From the NCBI GenBank assembly GCA_028279265.1, contig JANQOC010000498.1, forward strand, positions 1 to 8,518: a stretch of 8,518 bases of DNA. The letters run 5' to 3'. This document shows positions 6,767 through 8,518 of this stretch, piece by piece (within the stretch, counting starts at the first letter, position 1; each line of letters opens with the position of its first letter). The position numbers were made by a program, and so were the translations under genes. The notes under the pieces were generated by a model. It was not told where the DNA came from and made no database searches. It saw only the letters and a program-made list of their open reading frames with translations. This DNA is from Hyphomicrobiales bacterium (lineage in GTDB: Bacteria; Pseudomonadota; Alphaproteobacteria; Rhizobiales; CAYWUX01).

Positions 6767-7423
6767 CTAAGCGCTTTTTGCTGTTGTCCAGGACATTATC
6801 GCCCCGAGTTTCTTGGCAAACAGGGACGTTTGCGCGCGCGGAGTGCTTTTAGTTGATTCTTCGATGGTCTCGTTTTCAACCGGTGAATCTTCCAAACTAT
6901 CCGGCGTTGCCGCCGATATGTATTCAGCCAGGGCGGCAAAAGGATTGCGATCCGCGAATGGTGATTGGATCGCTGTCCCAAGCTTCTTGACCAGGTCATC
7001 AAGGGCGGGTCGCATTTTTTGGTCCAGCGCCCCCATGGTCAGCGCTGAAATGAACGGCAGAATTTCTTCAATGGTTTCGCCGTCTAAGTCAGTGCGTGTT
7101 TCCAGTTCCGAAACCAGTTCGGTGCGTCGGTCCTGCGGTTGCACCGCATGTTTCAAAATTGCAACGCCGTCATATCTGACATGAGCATTGGAAAAGATCC
7201 GCGAGTCCTGATAATAGCGCTGATACCTTCCGGTACCGAGGGCATGCAGGAGTTCGACCATGCCGTCGTCACTGTTGGCGTTGCGGGAAAAACCTTCGGA
7301 GAGCAGGGGAACCAGCGCTTCCGTGATCGTCGTCATATTGGCGGGGGAAACATCAAACTGCTCTGACAGGTTCTCGATGGCCTGTTCGTTATGCGCCGAT
7401 TTTACGAGTTCAAGCAGTTTCAT
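6767..7423 (-). CDS. DUF937 domain protein, function unknown
   Basis: 218 residues. The first about 135 resemble the DUF937 family: MKLLELVKSAHNEQAIENLSEQF (1-23), a FDVSPANMTTITEALVPLLSEGFSRN block (23-48), LHALGTGRYQRYYQD (59-73) and, near the end of the domain, LPFISALTMGAL (122-133). The family is helical, and no enzymatic activity is known to me. Residues about 155-218 are Ser/Thr/Glu/Pro-rich, probably disordered, ending in a short LFAKKLGAIMSW helix-like stretch. There is no signal peptide or membrane span. The start ATG 7423-7421 has a good GGAG site 8 bases upstream, and that site lies at the foot of an inverted repeat. It is convergent with gshA; the gap of about 105 bases has no clear terminator. 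Confidence 0.82.
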   Translation of the reverse strand: MKLLELVKSAHNEQAIENLSEQFDVSPANMTTITEALVPLLSEGFSRNANSDDGMVELLHALGTGRYQRYYQDSRIFSNAHVRYDGVAILKHAVQPQDRRTELVSELETRTDLDGETIEEILPFISALTMGALDQKMRPALDDLVKKLGTAIQSPFADRNPFAALAEYISAATPDSLEDSPVENETIEESTKSTPRAQTSLFAKKLGAIMSWTTAKSA

Positions 7424-7731
7424 GGCAAATGCTCCAAAGTGAACTTTGGCCCTGTGCGAAGTTCAAAATCGTCTGGAACACGAGTGAAAAGAGAAGATAA
7501 GGAATGTCCTCGGGGCAAATATCCGGTGATGTCTGTTTGTTTTCCAGATATCTTACGCAAACCATTCACAGGTCGTCTCCCACGCCACGACCGCTCCTAC
7601 GACGAATCCCATTAAACTGAATCAATAGGGCAAAAGCTGGGCATGTTGCCGTTCAGGAGAAGCGGTGCAAAAGGACCAGACAGGATCTCTCACGAATAGT
7701 ATCGATCCATAAATCAGTGGTCCTTGGACCT
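7424..7731. other. 308-base spacer between lipoprotein and DUF937 genes
   Basis: No convincing gene. It contains GGTCGT/ACGACC with a 10-base loop (7571-7592) and GGTCC/GGACC with 2 bases between (7719-7730), the latter directly after the lipoprotein stop. On the minus strand the latter is followed only by ACTGATTTATGG, so it is a poor terminator. The segment next to the DUF937 start holds the paired repeats described separately. A 19-codon frame at 7612-7553 (minus) has no ribosome site. The DUF937 promoter should be here, but I see no clear -35/-10 pair. Confidence 0.5.
7432..7465 (-). promoter_or_regulatory. Two mutually exclusive hairpins over the DUF937 ribosome site
   Basis: In the minus-strand leader, CCAAAG (7449-7444) pairs with CTTTGG (7439-7434) around a 4-base loop; the final GG belongs to the Shine-Dalgarno GGAG (7435-7432). 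Upstream, TGAACTT (7465-7459) is the exact complement of AAGTTCA (7446-7440), which uses bases of the first hairpin. One fold would cover the ribosome site and the other would free it. The pairings are seen directly; a regulatory switch is inference. The inner repeat could also be an operator. Confidence 0.4.
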
Positions 7732-8382
7732 TCAGAGTACGGATGCCGGTAGATACAAAGTCTTATCCTGGAAGCTTCGGGTCAGTCGCTCGCTGACTTC
7801 CTGCGGGTGAGAATGCTGCACTGTTTCACTCGTCTCCGAGTAAATCCGGTTCAGTGTGGCGAGTGATGTCGTCAGCATGCGGACATTCTGTCTCGCGGGA
7901 CTTGGCTCCGGCGGCGTGTCAATGTTTCTATTCTGTTCGGACTTTACAATCTTTTGCCAGTAAGCCGCCTGTTGTTCCAGGCACAACCTGTCATTGGCTT
8001 TGTTTTCCAGATGAAGGCTGATCGCTGGTCGATTCAGTGCCGTGGCTCTGGCCTGAAGAGCGCGGACATATTCGGCGACCTCCAGAGCTTCCGCGCCAAC
8101 TGCAACCTGTTGTGTTGTGGGAACCGTATTCTGCGGCGCATTTGCCCGAATGAGATGAGCCAGAAGACTTTGCGTTGGGGCATTCTCATCCTGAATTCCG
8201 GACGTCAGTTCTTTAAAGCAGAAGAGGAGCGACCTCGGAACGGAATTTTCTGCTTTATTTTCATGGCCGGACTGGACAATCGCATTTTGGGTTCCGAGGG
8301 CCGAATTCAATCCAGAACCCACGGGCTGGCCTGCACAGGCAACGAGACTCACCGAAAGCAAGACAACAATAATGCGCAACAT
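7732..8382 (-). CDS. Putative lipoprotein of unknown family
   Basis: 216 residues from ATG 8382-8380. The N-terminus is a lipoprotein signal: MLR, hydrophobic IIVVLLSVS, then lipobox LVAC with lipidated Cys16. Ala follows the Cys, so no Asp retention signal is visible and outer-membrane sorting is plausible. The mature part is Gln/Asn/Ala-rich and mostly helical by eye. It has two further cysteines (Cys55, Cys134) that could form a disulfide in the periplasm, a Pro-rich break (TPPEPSPARQ, 156-165), and a C-terminal helical segment. I recognise no domain. The frame stays open upstream to 8484, but those 34 residues would put charged sequence before the signal peptide and cover the candidate promoter, so I reject the longer start. 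The ribosome site is weak (GAG 6 bases upstream). Confidence 0.75.
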   Translation of the reverse strand: MLRIIVVLLSVSLVACAGQPVGSGLNSALGTQNAIVQSGHENKAENSVPRSLLFCFKELTSGIQDENAPTQSLLAHLIRANAPQNTVPTTQQVAVGAEALEVAEYVRALQARATALNRPAISLHLENKANDRLCLEQQAAYWQKIVKSEQNRNIDTPPEPSPARQNVRMLTTSLATLNRIYSETSETVQHSHPQEVSERLTRSFQDKTLYLPASVL

Positions 8383-8430
8383 GGGTGACTCGGACAGGAT
8401 GATTATTATTGGTTCTTGTAAGTTCGGCGA

Positions 8431-8459
8431 ATGTTGTCGTTTGAAGAAATAATTGTCAA
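8431..8459 (-). promoter_or_regulatory. Candidate promoter of the lipoprotein gene
   Basis: A perfect -35 hexamer TTGACA (8459-8454) and CAACAT (8436-8431, 3 of 6 -10 matches) are separated by 17 bases on the minus strand. The -10 ends 48 bases before the chosen ATG at 8382, which is a sensible distance. Confidence 0.5.
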
Positions 8460-8467
8460 CGACAATT
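8434..8467. promoter_or_regulatory. Operator-like inverted repeats overlapping the lipoprotein promoter
   Basis: TTGTCGTT (8434-8441) is the exact inverse complement of AACGACAA (8458-8465). AATTGTC (8451-8457) is the exact inverse complement of GACAATT (8461-8467) with 3 bases between. Together they give three TTGTC half-sites that cover the -35 hexamer and touch the -10. This arrangement fits a repressor-binding cluster; the regulator is unknown. Confidence 0.45.
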
Positions 8468-8518
8468 CGACGAACACCACACATGATTTCGAAGCTGTGA
8501 CTTTTGAGAGTGGATCAA

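Noticed and set aside
7553..7612. 19-codon minus-strand frame with a hydrophobic start
   Set aside because: No ribosome site precedes its ATG; one such short frame in a spacer is expected by chance.
7391..7615. 74-residue plus-strand frame in the spacer before DUF937
   Set aside because: It begins inside the DUF937 gene in antisense, has no ribosome site and a composition typical of non-coding DNA.
8383..8484. Longer start for the lipoprotein gene
   Set aside because: It would bury the signal peptide behind 34 residues and place the TTGACA promoter and operator-like repeats inside or at the edge of coding sequence.

Overview
The window carries seven chromosomal housekeeping-type genes, all plausible for an alphaproteobacterium: a Kdo transferase, a CysQ-like phosphatase, a DUF6101 protein, UbiA, RsmE, the plant/alphaproteobacterial type of glutamate-cysteine ligase, and a DUF937 protein. 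An eighth gene encodes an unrecognised lipoprotein. The plant-type GshA, DUF6101, and the linkage of CysQ, a DUF374 acyltransferase and WaaA all point to Alphaproteobacteria. Base composition looks moderate in genes, with AT-rich spacers, which suggests a moderate-GC lineage rather than a high-GC rhizobium; this finer placement is inference. I see no insertion sequence, phage gene, tRNA, rRNA or CRISPR array.

Layout. Positions 1-1311 (minus, cut by the window edge) hold one uninterrupted frame that joins a DUF374 lysophospholipid-acyltransferase domain to the N-terminal half of the Kdo transferase WaaA. Usually these are two adjacent genes. A 302-base spacer with several inverted repeats follows. 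cysQ (1614-2414, minus) and the DUF6101 gene (2612-3223, plus) diverge from a spacer with strong inverted repeats. ubiA (3271-4203, minus) converges on DUF6101 and diverges from rsmE (4372-5118, plus). gshA (5288-6661, plus) follows after a short leader. A DUF937 gene (6767-7423, minus) converges on gshA. After a 308-base spacer comes a lipoprotein gene (7732-8382, minus) with a candidate promoter and overlapping operator-like repeats at the right edge.

Working together. Most genes are single transcription units with alternating strands, so this is a conserved neighbourhood more than an operon. The functional themes are the cell envelope (Kdo/lipid A enzyme, lipoprotein), sulfur and redox metabolism (CysQ recycling of PAP(S), GshA for glutathione), ubiquinone synthesis (UbiA) and ribosome modification (RsmE).

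Most notable are the in-frame acyltransferase-Kdo transferase fusion and its start site. There, an exact 8-bp AU-rich inverted repeat would hold the Shine-Dalgarno in a loop and end directly at the AUG. Other leaders (DUF937, cysQ, gshA, lipoprotein) also contain exact or near-exact inverted repeats near their expression signals.
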